A stretch of 64,000 nucleotides of DNA from Magicicada septendecula (GCA_034769895.1 CM068373.1:196520134-196584133), one strand, 5' to 3'. Positions 34,140 through 46,489 are shown, counted from the stretch's first letter. Notes: a model not told the origin generated them from the letters alone. Numbers and translations are program-made.

Positions 34140-36446
34140 TAAGAAATTTAATCGATGTTTTAGTATTTAGATACCGCCAGTAATTCTTTTAGTCATTGTT
34201 CAGGTAACAATCATTTGTTTAATCATTGTATAAAGTTGTAACTAAATTAAGTACGTTATAGAGAGATTTGCATCTGTTGGTTATGCATGAACACGCACTG
34301 GTGACCGGAAGTGTGAACTTTTCTTTAATTATATCAGTTAAAAGTAAATTGTAAGACCGCCCTTAGATGAAGTACTGTAATTCCTTTAATTGTATGTAGA
34401 TGAGAGGGCCTTTGGTGTGTTCTTTATTTGCAAAATTGCGATAATTGTATCGCCACGTGGCGAGGTGGCAGAATATGTATGGTTATGTTGCCGCTTGTTA
34501 AATCAAGTGCAAATGCCTCATTACTATGCAAATTTTGTTATTTTTATGAGTTCATAATTACTTGGAAGATATAATCCTTATGCAAATTTAAAAACTGTTA
34601 TGCATTATCTTGAGTTAGTTGGGAGCTCCAGTTCTGATGTTTAAAATACTTGACTAGGATGCAAGTTTTAGTGGACAGTATTTTTAATCTTTTTGAATCC
34701 TTAGGGTTCTCGCCCTAGAACGGGGACGTGGCCACAGCTGGTGTACTGCCACCTTCACCAGCCATGAACCACCTGAAACTTGTCTGTACCGAGGAGGGAG
34801 CTAGCTAACAGTAAAGATGTCATTCAACCGCTTCATTTAAGGTGATATGAACTCTTTTATTATTTTTTTTGGCCTGGCCCGCAAAACATCAGTGTGACAA
34901 ATTGTGCTCGAACAATGTGCTTACTCAGCTAGACAGTTAGATCAAGGGTGTGTCACCAAGACATTTAATATGAACATTATCCACACTTAATAACGTACTA
35001 TCACTGTAATTGTGAGCTACACTGTGGGGGTGCGCCAGAGCTTTTTCATAGATTTTGAATGCTAATATTGTAAGGGTAATTTGTTCTGTAAAGCTAAGTA
35101 TAGGTATGAGTTTCTTGAATCTGAACCGGCTGGTTCAGATGTTTTCTGAGGGTTACTGGGGTTTCAGATTTAATTATTTTCCTGTATTTAAGGGCTGGGG
35201 GTTTGGGTTTTTCATGCCGTTTCAGTGTTAATTCTTAATAGGTTTTTGGGGCACATGTTTGAGCCGTTTCGTGCAGGTCTGATACTGGTCTCACCTGGTC
35301 AGGTCCGGTCTATTCTGGCACACTTCCACAGCTGCTAGTATACCACATGGTTTAAATTTTATATATGCACAGATGGCTGATATGAAATTACATTTTTTTT
35401 TGCATATACGATTTATATTCAGAGATTGTCAGAATTTTAAAGGAAATGAAATGTACAGGCGGTACTTGTTATTGTAACTTAGATTCTGGCTTTTACTTGC
35501 TAAACTTGTCTAATTAATTTTGCTTATTATCAAACCGTTATGATTAAAGAATGAATTCTCTCTAAACATGTAACCTTTTAGGACAAATGTCCTGTGCATT
35601 ATATGAATCTACTAGTTTTACATTTTGCCTGTTATTATAGCAAGTCTAACTTATCCTTGTATGTCATTACAGATCAAATATTATATATTATTATTTTATT
35701 AACCAGATTAAGCATCATCGTTCTATTATCATGACTTATTACAAATGTGGTCTTAAGAAGTGTTAAAAATGTAAAAGGGGTTGCTGTTCTGATCTGTTCT
35801 GCTATATCACAAAATTTGTTTTAAAATTTTACACTTTTCTAAAATTAAAGATTTTGCTATTTTCTAAAATTCATACCGGCTGTACTGGCACCTTAAGTTA
35901 TAATTGTAATTTTGCGATGATGGCAAGTCCAGATTTTCCTTACCTGCATGTATGCAGTAGATAGAAGATGCAGGCGGTGCGCCAGGCTTTATAATTGTAA
36001 GTTGTCTGTGATTATGTGATATAGAGGTATATGTGTGTTATATTATATGTTTAAATTATGTGTTAAAATAATGAACCAGATTGATATATATATGTGGGTG
36101 AATTATTTGAAGGAATGTTAATTACTGTTATAATTGAAATGGCCTTATTGCAATTGATTTATTGATATATTCAGATTTATTTATTGATTGAGACTATTGT
36201 TATAATGGCACTTACAGATATTGAAATTTTCTGAATCAAGATGTAGCATGAATTATGGGAATTAAGGAATAATAAAAGATTGTTATTACTGTTTACCGAC
36301 CGAGTTTTATTGCAAGTCCCGTCTCACTGGACCCAGCGCATTTTTGCTTCTCTAGGCCTTCCGCCTAGTTTTAATTAACTAGTGGCCCCTCTTTAAAAAA
36401 AAAGGTTTATTTTTTATAAAGCATAAAAATTGAAAGAGGGGTTACA
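33700..36446 (+). repeat. 5' LTR of element B (2.75 kb)
   Basis: Matches 40162-42878 almost throughout. Differences are few, for example a longer (GT)n run here at 34086-34137. No coding frame of note. Confidence 0.95.
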
Positions 36447-36448
36447 AA

Positions 36449-36466
36449 TGGTAGCAGAGCGTGGTT
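36449..36466 (+). promoter_or_regulatory. Primer-binding site, initiator tRNA-Met type
   Basis: TGGTAGCAGAGCGTGGTT begins two bases after the LTR. It agrees with the complement of the animal initiator tRNA-Met 3' end at nearly all positions, mismatching in the middle. Confidence 0.75.
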
Positions 36467-36943
36467 GATTCTAAGGTTGAAACCTTGGGTCCTTGGGTGT
36501 GACGGGGCTTGCAAACTCGGAAAATATTTGGCGCAAAATGAAAATTCAGAAATCACATAAATTGACACATGGGCCAATGTATATCATGTTATTGTTTATA
36601 TGTGTGTCAATGTAATTGTTAGGTTGTTTTTCCAACTTGTGAGTCTGATCGCACTACGGGGCAGGTATTCGGAGTTAGAAAGTTTTGAGATGTTGAACTG
36701 CCGGGGGTCTTAAGCTTGCCTGGGGGGAGAATATTAGTAATTCGAGGTCGAATTATGGCGTGTGGTATTAGCGGGATGCGGTATGGCCCGATCGGAAGTC
36801 GGTACCGTCACCGACCTAATTCCTGTATTGCGAGGTTTCGAAATTTGATGCTAGTTTAATATTGTTAGCTATGTGTTGGTGTTTGGTGTTATGTATGTTA
36901 GATACTTGTTGGTTGTTGCTTGTTCTCTTCTGTGGTGTCAATA

Positions 36944-39154
36944 ATGTGGTTCAGAAGTAGGCCAGGTCTCCGCAGCGCTAGAGAACCCGGGGGTCGCTCG
37001 AAGGAAGGAACAGTACTCGGGTTTTTCGGTTTTGTAGGTCATGTTTGTGTTAGGTGTTTCGTGGGAATTTATGTTTTGTTGTTGTGTGATGTGAATTGTG
37101 CAATTCTGGCGGCGGTATGCTATCAGAAGTTGCCCCACCCCATTTCAGGAGTTCTCCAGAAATTTCCGGTGGTAGATGGAATAGATGAGGACAAGTTGCT
37201 GGTTTTCTTAGATCTTATCCTGCAGGTGGCGGATTTCCCGGGGGTGTCCGATGGGGAGGTCTTGTGCCTTATATACCCGTATTGCCGGAGTCCGTTGGCT
37301 GAGCTGGTCACCAACACTCTGCGTCGGGGTGGCAGTGTTGACGCTTTTCATGGGGAGGTGTTGAACCTCTTCCTACCCATTCGACGACGTGCCCAGCTTA
37401 AGTTTGAGTTATTCTATCGCCTACAGGCCAACGGAGAGGCGTTAGGGGACTTCGTGCACGATATACGGTAAGCTGCCCGGGTGTTAAGGTTGGGGTTGCC
37501 CGAGACAGAAGTTATACAAGCAATTCTGGAAGGACTGAATCCCCAAGAGAGATCTCGTTTGATATTCGCGGACCGTCCCCGTTGTTTTGCGGATCTGGAC
37601 CGGTTGTGTGTGGTTTCTAGTACTGTCCAGGCTGGGGACGAGTCCCGGGGAAGAGCTGCTACAGATGTCCAATACTCCAGTGGTTTGTTAGGAAGATCTA
37701 AAAAGGACAAACATGGTGGTTGGAGGAGAACACAAGAGACGGTCAGAAAAACTGAATATTCCGGACGTAATGGAGGCTACAAGGGGGTGGCAAGTGAGAA
37801 GACGGTAACAACAGCTACAGCACCGAAAACAAAGAAGTATGAAATTAACAGGGGAAGAAGAAATTATGTTAGGGAACAAACATCGGCAAGTAGGGAGCCT
37901 GTAGCAAGGCGTTATTCCTGTTCGGAGAAAAAGGAAACTTTAAAGGTTCCAGAGGAAGTACCAGTGCCTAATAGAGTTGTGGATGAAGAAGGTGAAGAGA
38001 AAGAAGAAAAGCGGAATAACTTCTGTGGATTAATACAAGACGACAAGAAAACGTCTGTTGATACTGAATTACAGGACTCAGAGAGGACGTCACAGTTGAA
38101 TCCAGATGCCGCGGAATTTGTTCCGATATCTCCATCTCGGTTCGTGAGGGATCAAGATCCTGTAACATCATCATCGCCTACGCCGGGATATGAGAAGTCA
38201 CTTGATGGTGTAGCTTTACCATCGACAGTAGAAATTAATTTAGTCATTGCACATGGACCTGGACAGCTGGATTCCAGGGTGGAAAATGTTGAGGACGTTG
38301 TAGTTGCTGAGAGTGGTGAAGGAGTGGAATCGAAGGAAGAGGCAGAAGAGCGGTCTGCAGATGCTGCACAGGGAAGTATAGTTATAGGTGTTAGGGAGAC
38401 TGAAGAGTCTGAGTTTGCGGATGGACACAGGGATGTCCAGGCTGCAAGTGTTTCTGAGGTTGCGGGTGGACAAGGGGATGTCCATGCTGCAAGTGTGGTA
38501 GAAGTAGATGAGGTAGAAGTTGAGGAGGAATTTGGTGGCAGCGTCGTGGAGTGTGTGAGTGAGAATGATGTAGTGTGTGAAGATGTGCAGACGCCTTCTG
38601 TAAGTAGTGTAGAAGATTCCGAAGAACAGAAAGAAGTTTCATGCGGACCAGAGGAGCAACTAGAGGAAGATGAAGATGTGCAGTGTTCGGATGGTGGTAG
38701 TGGACGTGATGGCGGTGATGTTGATGATGAATGTGTTGAGGTAAATGAGATTGGAGAGGAGGTGAGTGAAGAAGTTGGTGAAGGAGCTGGTGACGAGGGT
38801 GATGAAGAAATTGGTGAGGAGCCGGGTGGTGATGCGGTTGAAGATGGATCAGAGGAGCAACGGGAAGATGGTGAGGATGTGCAGTGTTGTGAGGTTGATT
38901 TGGATTATGGGGACGAAGAAGGGGAAATTGTAGAAGAGGAGGAAAAGAAGGAAGGATTGGAAGAAAGACAAGTAGAGGAGTTAGATGATGAGCATAATCC
39001 AAATCGAGGTGAAAATAGTGAAGTAAGTTGCCTTGATTCTGATTCCGAAGAAACCAGTCAGTACAGCTCAACGCGAGATAGTTTCTCAGAGAGTGGTGTC
39101 CGAAAGGAACGAGTACCTAAAGTCCGTCACAGAAAGGTGAGAAGAAGCGGTTGA
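36944..39154 (+). pseudogene. Gag-like gene of element B with in-frame stop
   Basis: One frame from ATG 36944 to 39154 is broken by TAA at 37469-37471. Around the stop the protein looks like a retrotransposon capsid: FHGEVLNLFLPIRRRAQ, LKFELFYRLQANGEALGDFVHDIR, then after the stop LGLPETEVIQAILEGLNP. From about 37690 it becomes polar and then extremely acidic (E/D/V-rich runs to 39100), ending in a basic KVRHRKVRRSG. No zinc knuckle, protease or RT follows. The acidic tail is unusual for Gag. Readthrough of the TAA is possible, since the frame stays open for over 550 codons afterwards. Confidence 0.75.
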
Positions 39155-39349
39155 CGGGTAGCGGGTAGATGTTCCCCACAGTCCCAGTGGTGTTCATCTA
39201 CTTCAGGGTTGCGCCCCTGCCCACGCAAGCCTTGGTTTTCTCCAGTCATTCTCCTTTTCGGAGGGAACCATGTCCTTACCCTTAGTCCTCGCTCGTGACC
39301 TTCAATGATCCTTGCTCCGTTTCGTCTTCCCGATTTTCCTACCCCTCTC

Positions 39350-39390
<41 letters not shown>

Positions 39391-40161
39391 GATAAGGAGT
39401 TGGAGATTTTAGAGATTTGCCGAAAGTGCACTTGGATCGTGCTCTTCGAGATTGTCAGTTTCCCCTGTTGTGAGAGGTTAGATGCAGTGATGGTGTGCTG
39501 TTGTTTGTTGTTAATTGTTGTTGAGGTTGATGTTGTTCATAGTAGGGTCCGAGCCATGCCGCATTCCCCGGTTGTTTACCATGGTGTTTATTTTGAGTTA
39601 AGACTGGGTTGTGTGTATATATATATATATATGGTGTATCGACGGTGCTGTGGTGAAGTAAACCTTCCCTGCTAGTTACGGTGTAATCAAATGTGAAGTA
39701 AGAGTTGGGATGGATGTTCGCGTGCCCTTGGTGCGGTCCTCTCTGTCTGGCTAAGCGGGGCCGTCCGCCGTTTTATAGGGATGTGGGCCAGCCATATGGC
39801 AAGGATGGAGATGCCTTGTTGCTGCATGTGGCTGGTCGGTCCAAGAGGTGGACGAGAGGTAGTACGGTCACTCACATACCAAGGTGGGTGATACCTTGTT
39901 TGGTCTTCGGACGGGTATGTGAGTGGGACCGGTGGAAGTAGGTGATGGTCACCGGAGAGGGTGACGTGTTGGGGCGGTCCCGTGGGGTTGGCATGGCGGA
40001 GAGGGTCGCATGAGGATGGCCGCAGTTGTGAGGTTCCTCTGTTCTCCTGAGAGCAAGGACCACTGGGATCACCGCTCAATTTTGTGTAAAAGGGGGGTAC
40101 ACTGCAGGGTACCCCCTGAGTTCAAGTGTGGGTCAACCATGTTGCCCTTTTGGGGTGGGGG
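39155..40161. other. Noncoding 3' interior of element B
   Basis: Includes an A run of about 35 (39354-39388), a (TA)n near 39617-39631, and a purine tract GGGGTGGGGG at 40152-40161 directly before the 3' LTR. No pol remnants were recognised. Confidence 0.7.
40152..40161 (+). promoter_or_regulatory. Polypurine tract of element B
   Basis: GGGGTGGGGG abuts the first base of the 3' LTR, as expected for the plus-strand primer. Confidence 0.7.
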
Positions 40162-42878
40162 TGTGCCGGTGTTTGCATAACCCGGCGATCGAAGATATAA
40201 AAAATTTTTTTTTCCCAATAATAAATTCGATGACTTGTCAATGTCTGCTAGCGAGGCGATATTTCGCTGGCAGTGCCTTGACTATCACGCGATCTAGTGG
40301 CGAAGTTTAGGGTTCGTTACGCTGCCGCTGTACGAATCATTCACAGGCAGTCTTTCACCGAATAAACAGCTGCTCCTCGCCTCGGACAGTTTACTGCTCA
40401 TCTCTGATGGCAGGCTAAATTTTTGAGACTTCCCGGTAAGTGACTTACAGAATTGTATACAATGATTTACTGTAGTAGTAAAGGAATATTTAAACTCAAA
40501 TGTATTCAGCCAGATGCGAACGTTAGAATGCTCGTGGTTCGGTCAGACGTGTGTGCGTGTGTATAGTAAGAAATTTAATCGATGTTTTAGTATTTAGATA
40601 CCGCCAGTAATTCTTTTAGTCATTGTTCAAGTAACAATCATTTGTTTAATCATTGTATAAAGTTGTAACTAAATTAAGTACGTTATAGAGAGATTTGAAT
40701 CTGTTGGTTATGCATGAACACGCACTGGTGACCGGAAGTGTGAACTTTTCTTTAATTATATCAGTTAAAAGTAAATTGTAAGACCGCCCTTAGATGAAGT
40801 ACTGTAATTCCTTTAATTGTATGTAGATGAGAGGGCCTTTGGTGTGTTCTTTATTTGCAAAATTGCGATAATTGTATCGCCACGTGGCGAGGTGGCAGAA
40901 CATGTATGGTTATGTTGCCGCTTGTTAAATCAAGTGCAAGTGCCTCATTACTATGCACATTTTGTTATTTTTATGAGTTCATAATTACTTGGAAGATATA
41001 ATTACTCCTTATGCAAATTTAAAAACTTTTATGCATTATCTTGAGTTAGTTGGGAGCTCCAGTTCTGATGTTTAAAATACTTGACTAGGATGCAAGTTTT
41101 AGTGGACAGTATTTTTAATCTTTTTGAATCCTTAGGGTTCTCGCCCTAGAACGGGGACGTGGCCACAGCTGGTGTACTGCCACCTTCACCAGCCATGAAC
41201 CACCTGAAACTTGTCTGTACCGAGGAGGGAGCTAGCTAACAGTAAAGATGTCATTCAACCACTTCAGTTAAGGTGATATGAACTCTTTTATTATTTTTTT
41301 TTGGCCTGGCCCGCAAAACATCAGTGTGACAAATTGTGCTCGAACAATGTGCTTACTCAGCTAGACAGTTAGATCAAGGGTGTGTCACCAAGACATTTAC
41401 TATGAACATTATCCACACTTATAACGTACTATCACTGTAATTGTGAGCTACACTGTAGGGATGCGCCAGAGCTTTTTCATAGATTTTGAATGCTAATATT
41501 GTAAGGGTAATTTGTTCTGTAAAGCTAAGTATAGGTATGAGTTTCTTGAATCTGAACCGGCTGGTTCAGATGTTTTCTGAGGGTTACTGGGGTTTCAGAT
41601 TTAATTATTTTCCTGTATTTAAGGGCTGGTGGTTTGGGTTTTTCATGCCGATTCAGTGTTAATTCTTAATAGGTTTTTGGGGCACATGTTTGAGCCGTTT
41701 CGTGCAGGTCTGATACTGGTCTCACCTGGTCAGGTCCGGTCTATTCTGGCACACTTCCACAGCTGCTAGTATACCACATGGTTTAAATTTTATATATGCA
41801 CAGATGGCTGATATGAAATTAAATTTTTTTTTGCATATACGATTTATATTCAGAGATTGTCAGAATTTTAAAGGAAGTGAAATGTACAGGCGGTACTTGT
41901 TATTGTAACTTAGATTCTGGCTTTTACTTGCTAAACTTGTCTAATTAATTTTGCTTATTATCAAACCGTTATGATTAAAGAATGAATCCTCTCTAAACAT
42001 GTAACCTTTTAGGACAAATGTCCTGTGCATTATATGAATCTACTAGTTTTACATTTTGCCTGTTATTATAGCAAGCCTAACTTATCCTTGTATGTCATTA
42101 CAGATCAAACATTATATATTATTATTTTATTAACCAGATTAAGCATCATCGTTCTATTATCATGACTTATTACAAATGTGGTCTCAAGAAGTGTTAAAAA
42201 TGTAAAAGGGGTTGCTGTTCTGATCTGTTCTGCTATATCACAAAATTTGTTTTAAAATTTTACACTTTTCTAAAATTAAAGATTTTGCTATTTTCTAAAA
42301 TTCATACCGGCTGTACTGGCACCTTAAGTTATAATTGTAATTTTGCGATGATGGCAAGTCCAGATTTTCCTTACCTGCATGTATGCAGTAGATAGAAGAT
42401 GCAGGCGGTGCGCCAGGCTTTATAATTGTAAGTTGTCTGTGATTATGTGATATAGAGGTATATGTGTGTTATATTATATGTTTAAATTATGTGTTAAAAT
42501 AATGAACCAGATTGATATATATATGTGGGTGAATTATTTGAAGGAATGTTAATTACTGTTATAATTGAAATGGCCTTATTGCAATTGATTTATTGATATA
42601 TTCAGATTTATTTATTGATTGAGACTATTGTTATAATGGCACTTACAGATATTGAAATTTTCTGAATCAAGATGTAGCATGAATTATGGGAATTAAGGAA
42701 GAATAAAAGATTGTTATTACTGTTTACCGACCGAGTTTTATTGCAAGTCTCGTCTCACTGGACCCAGCGCATTTTTGCTTCTCTAGGCCTTCCGCCTAGT
42801 TTTAATTAACTAGTGGCCCCTCTTAAAAAAAAAAAGGTTTATTTTTTATAAAGCATAAAAATTGAAAGAGGGGTTACA
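40162..42878 (+). repeat. 3' LTR of element B (2.72 kb)
   Basis: Near-identical to 33700-36446. Followed by CAAG and then the resumed Penelope tail (CGTCCGACACAGTGCACTG). Confidence 0.95.
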
Positions 42879-42945
42879 CAAGCGTCCGACACAGTGCACT
42901 GCATGAGGCCCACTGGACTCGAGCAAACGCGTGTCACGCCGTGTG

Positions 42946-43533
42946 TTATCTCATAATCGATTGTAGCGCGGTGTCATATAGCGGGTTTGATTTGAAATTT
43001 AATTTATCGTTAAGTATGCCATCATGAGTAACTGGGTTATTATGTCCACTATAGATTTCAAATTCTTCCCATGCATCCATATAACAACCCTTACTACAAT
43101 AATGTAAGGGTATTAAATTCGTATTAAAATTCGTGTACGAATGGTTGCATGTAATTAAATGTCGTGTGAAATTAGATTTTATATTATCTATAGAAACACC
43201 TTTATTGATGAAATTATGTGGAGTGTTTTCCCGAAACCTTTTAATAAAAGTTCTCCCCGTTTGATCAATATAGAAACATTCACAATTATTACATATCGAT
43301 TTATATACACCCGTCCTTGACTCTAATTGTGTGTGAACAACCTGGCGAACCGAATTACAAAGGCTATTATTGGTTTTAAAAATGGTGGTGAAACCAAGCA
43401 TATTAAAAACAGACGTTAGAATTTTGGGCATTATCTCCGTGTATGTGGTTGAGATGTACTTATTTTTGGTTTTTATATTATTTAATTGTTTGGATTTCTT
43501 AGCCTTGTGTTTCCTAAGAATGTTATCCACCAT
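42946..43533 (-). pseudogene. GIY-YIG endonuclease part of Penelope-like ORF
   Basis: Minus-strand frame with the Penelope-type GIY-YIG domain: SRTGVYKSICNNCECFYIDQTGR, then FIKRFREN, and the C-terminal EEFEIYSGHNN and LNDKLNFKSNPLYDT. The usual YIG is YID in both copies in this window. Preceded by a linker rich in K and N (KHKAKKSKQLNN). It continues the RT frame upstream but is separated from it by frameshifts near 43550 and 43775. In intact elements this nuclease makes the target-site nick. Confidence 0.88.
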
Positions 43534-43549
43534 CCGGCAATCATAACCA

Positions 43550-44690
43550 TTAGCAGCAGCATATGTTTAATTGTATTTTATTCATCATTAAAATCGTTAG
43601 CGTCAAGGGGACATTCAAAAGGCTGTGTACGAAACTATTATATGCTGCTAATTTTTGCGAATATGGGTGGTGGGAATCCCCATGTATAGTAACATCGGTG
43701 GTGGTAGGCTTCCTATATATTCCAAATTTCAGGTTGTTGTGCTTTTTAGTTATGGTTAAATCCAAAACATTTAGTTAATTATTTGCTTCGGTTTCCATGG
43801 TCATTTACAGCATTCAAGCTGTTTTTCAAAGTGCTTATCTGGCGTGCAGTACCATTGAAAATCAAAAAAGTGTCATCAACATAACGACAATAAAAAATAA
43901 TGTTATTGGTGAACTTGTGGTTATTAAGAAAGTAATTGTTCTCATAAGAGTTCAAATAAATGTCGGCCAACAAGCCGGACAATGGTGAGCCCATAGCAAA
44001 TCCGTCTCTTTGAATATAATAACGTCCATTAAAAGTAAAATAATTTTGTTGCAAGATAACTCTCAGTACGCAGATTAATTCGTTTATGGATTGTGCATCT
44101 AATTTATTGGATTTGATTAAGTTATTATATAAGATGTCCAATGTCTGATTTACGGGAATATTAGTATAAAGGTTGACAATGTCGAAAGATGCTAATTTGT
44201 ATGTGGGTAGCAATTGTATATTTCTAACTTTGTTTATAAAATCCATGCTATTAATTATGCTGCGATTATTTTGTAGTTGAATATTATCATTTATTAAAGC
44301 AACCAATTTCTTAGCCGCCTTAAAACCCGGTGCCGTGGTAAAATTAACCAGAGGCCTAATTGGGACATTGTCCTTGTGGATTTTAGGTAGGCCAGTAAGT
44401 TTCGGTGCATGGGCATTGATAGGTTTTAAATAGCGTCGCGTATGTTCGTCAGACAACTTGGTACAGTTATTAATTGTGTTATTTAAAATTTTTGTAAATG
44501 AATCAGTGGGGTCAGTGTTCAGCATGATAATATTGTTATTTGGAATAAACTCGTCGACTTTACGTGTGTATACATCATTATCTGTGATCACTAATGTAAG
44601 TCCCTTATCTGCCTTCGTTATAAGTGCGTTATTATCTGTTAGTTTTGCTTTTATTTTCTTAAGAGTTTTGATCTCAGTTCGAGCTCTTAA
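43550..44690 (-). pseudogene. Penelope-like reverse transcriptase, frameshifted
   Basis: Minus-strand RT with recognisable boxes: LITKADKGLTLVI, LTGLPKIHKDNVPIRPL, ASFDIVNLYTNIPV, DGFAMGSPLSGLLADIYL and CRYVDDTFLIF (catalytic YVDD). The main frame ends at 43779; the thumb part continues in another frame at 43550-43765 (FGIYRKPTTTDVTIHGDSHHP). The 5' part of the ORF is missing; the copy stops at the inverted junction near 44710. RT order and the following GIY-YIG identify a Penelope-like element. Confidence 0.9.
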
Positions 44691-44831
44691 CTGTTTCTGC
44701 GTATTCTGTTTCTAACGTCTGTTTTTAATAGGCTTGGTTTCACCACCATTTTTAAAACCAATAATAGCCTTTGTAATTCGGTTCGCCAGGTTGTTCACAC
44801 ACAATTAGAATCAAGGACGGGTGTATATAAA

Positions 44832-45185
44832 TTGATATGTAATAATTGTGAATGTTTCTATATTGATCAAACGGGGAGACCTTTTATTAAAAGGTTTCGG
44901 GAAAACACTCCACATAATTTCATCAATAAAGGTGTTTCTATAGATAATATAAAATCTAATTTCACACGACATTTAATTACATGCAACCATTCGTACACGA
45001 ATTTTAATACGAATTTAATACCCTTACATTATTGTAGTAAGGGACGTTATATGGATGCATGGGAAGAATTTGAAATCTATAGTGGACATAATAACCCAGT
45101 TACTCATGATGGCATACTTAACGATAAATTAAATTTCAAATCAAACCCGCTATATGACACCGCGGTACAATCGATTATGAGATAA
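44832..45185 (+). pseudogene. Second GIY-YIG copy, inverted
   Basis: Plus-strand 117-residue frame nearly identical to the C-terminal half of the minus-strand endonuclease (for example G/R differences near CYIDQTGR and SKG). It belongs to the inverted partial copy (about 44711-45424) that makes the palindromic Penelope structure. It lacks RT, and upstream the frame is broken. Confidence 0.88.
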
Positions 45186-45327
45186 CACACGGCGTGACAC
45201 GTGTTTGCTCAGAGTCCAGTGGGCCTCACGCAGTGCACTGTGTCGGACGCTTGTTTAGGTTTTACAATTGTACATATGTGTGTTTTTTGTGTTTTTGTGA
45301 ATTTTAATATTTGATGCTCTCCTTGTG

Positions 45328-45380
45328 AGTGATAACTATCTGATGAAGGGTCATATGACTCGAAACGCGTCATAAATATA
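45328..45380 (+). ncRNA. Hammerhead-like ribozyme motif in Penelope tail (plus)
   Basis: CTGATGA (45340-45346), stem II GGGTC-ATAT-GACTC, GAAAC (45362-45366), a two-base-pair stem III (AC/GT) and GTC ending at 45371, the expected cleavage position. Flanking strands TAACTAT and ATAAATA pair with an internal loop as stem I. Hammerheads with tiny stem III are known from Penelope-like elements. Catalysis is not shown. Confidence 0.6.
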
Positions 45381-45461
45381 CAACTTGAAGTCACTGGACG
45401 GTTTCAATAAGGTAAATCATTTCTATATAAAGTGACTTGGACCGTATAAAATAATGTTTAA

Positions 45462-46480
45462 ATTAAATGAGAAAGTCAACGAGATATCTATTGTACAACT
45501 GGAGCCATTATGGTAGTTCTTAACATCAGCGTGTTTAAATTGAAATCACACGCTGGCATTAAGAAGTACCGTATTGATTTCCAGACAACTCAACAAAGAC
45601 ACATATTTCGGCTGGCTGTTTTCCAGAAGCGTGTGAAACTTTTTGGACTTTTGCTAAGCACAGGTAAGTAGACAAATTTAATAATATGATTACATAAACT
45701 ATCCTGACTTAGGTTATTAACTTTAATTACAAGTGTTGTTACACATGGTACGATTAGAGCATGCATTGGAAAATCTGCGCTGTGCGTAAATTCACTCTCA
45801 AAACTCTATTCTCTCTGTTGTCACGCACACTATCTCACACACACTATCTGCCACTCGAAAAAATGATTATATCTGATTGTTATGCGATCGCCAGAGGCCC
45901 ATATAAACTTTCCAATGTGTGTACATTATAAATTTTTCTCAACCGCTGTCCTAATTTCATAACAATTAACGCATGTGAGAGAATTAGACGTATTGCTCAA
46001 GGGTCATCTTTTAGCATCATAACAAACAGGTGTATCACGTATCTTTAAATATGATAAGAATATATCGGGTTGATTGATATTACATAACAAAGAGACTGGA
46101 ATGTGAACATCGTCATAGCACGCCATTAAATGAAGAAGTCGCCGAGATATCGATTGTACAACTGGAGCCATTATGGAATTTCTTAATGCCAGAGTGTTTA
46201 AATTTAATTCACACGCTGGCATTAAGAAGTACCACATTGATTTCCAGACAACTCTACAAACACACTATATCGGCTGGCTGTTTTCCAGAAGCGTGTGAAA
46301 GTTTTTGGACTTTTGCTAAGCACAGGTAAGTAGACAAATTTAATAATATGATTACGGAAACTATCCTGATCTAGGTTATTAACTTTAATAATAAGTCTTG
46401 TTACACAAGGTAATATTAGAGCATACATTCGAAAATCATAGCTGTGCGTAAATTCACTGTCAAACCTCAGTCCTCTCAAT
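45462..46480. repeat. Tandemly duplicated unit of about 0.66 kb
   Basis: Unit 1 is 33245-33524 plus 45462-45785, split by the Penelope insertion; unit 2 is about 45786-46480. Shared text includes GATCGCCAGAGG, ATTGTACAACTGGAGCCATT, CACACGCTGGCATTAAGAAG and TTTTGGACTTTTGCTAAGCA. Each unit has AGCACAG followed by GTAAGT (about 45663 and 46325), a good splice donor. The left arm lacks the unit. Confidence 0.88.
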
Positions 46481-46489
46481 GTTTTCACC

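Larger units (their letters stand above)
33700..42878 (+). mobile_element. 9.2-kb gag-only LTR retrotransposon (element B)
   Basis: Two LTRs (33700-36446 and 40162-42878) begin TGTGCCGGTG and end GGGGTTACA. CAAG flanks them at 33696-33699 and 42879-42882. A primer-binding site and purine tract are in place. The 3.7-kb interior encodes a Gag-like frame with one stop, then an acidic extension, and no enzymes. It split the Penelope tail, so it is younger than that element. The LTRs are very similar, pointing to recent insertion. Confidence 0.93.
33525..45461 (-). mobile_element. Penelope-like element as inverted pair, split by an LTR element
   Basis: Outer boundaries are set by ATTAAATGA at 33516-33524 and 45462-45470. 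Removing the LTR element at 33700-42878 leaves a minus-strand Penelope copy (RT, GIY-YIG endonuclease, 3' tail ending near 33533) joined head to head at about 44710 to a second, shorter plus-strand copy (endonuclease and tail, ending about 45424). So both 3' tails point outward. The minus copy is 5'-truncated and frameshifted; no autonomous element is left. Confidence 0.85.

Noticed and set aside
38391..39071. 226-codon His/Pro-rich minus-strand ORF
   Set aside because: Antisense shadow of the acidic low-complexity part of the element B Gag-like frame.
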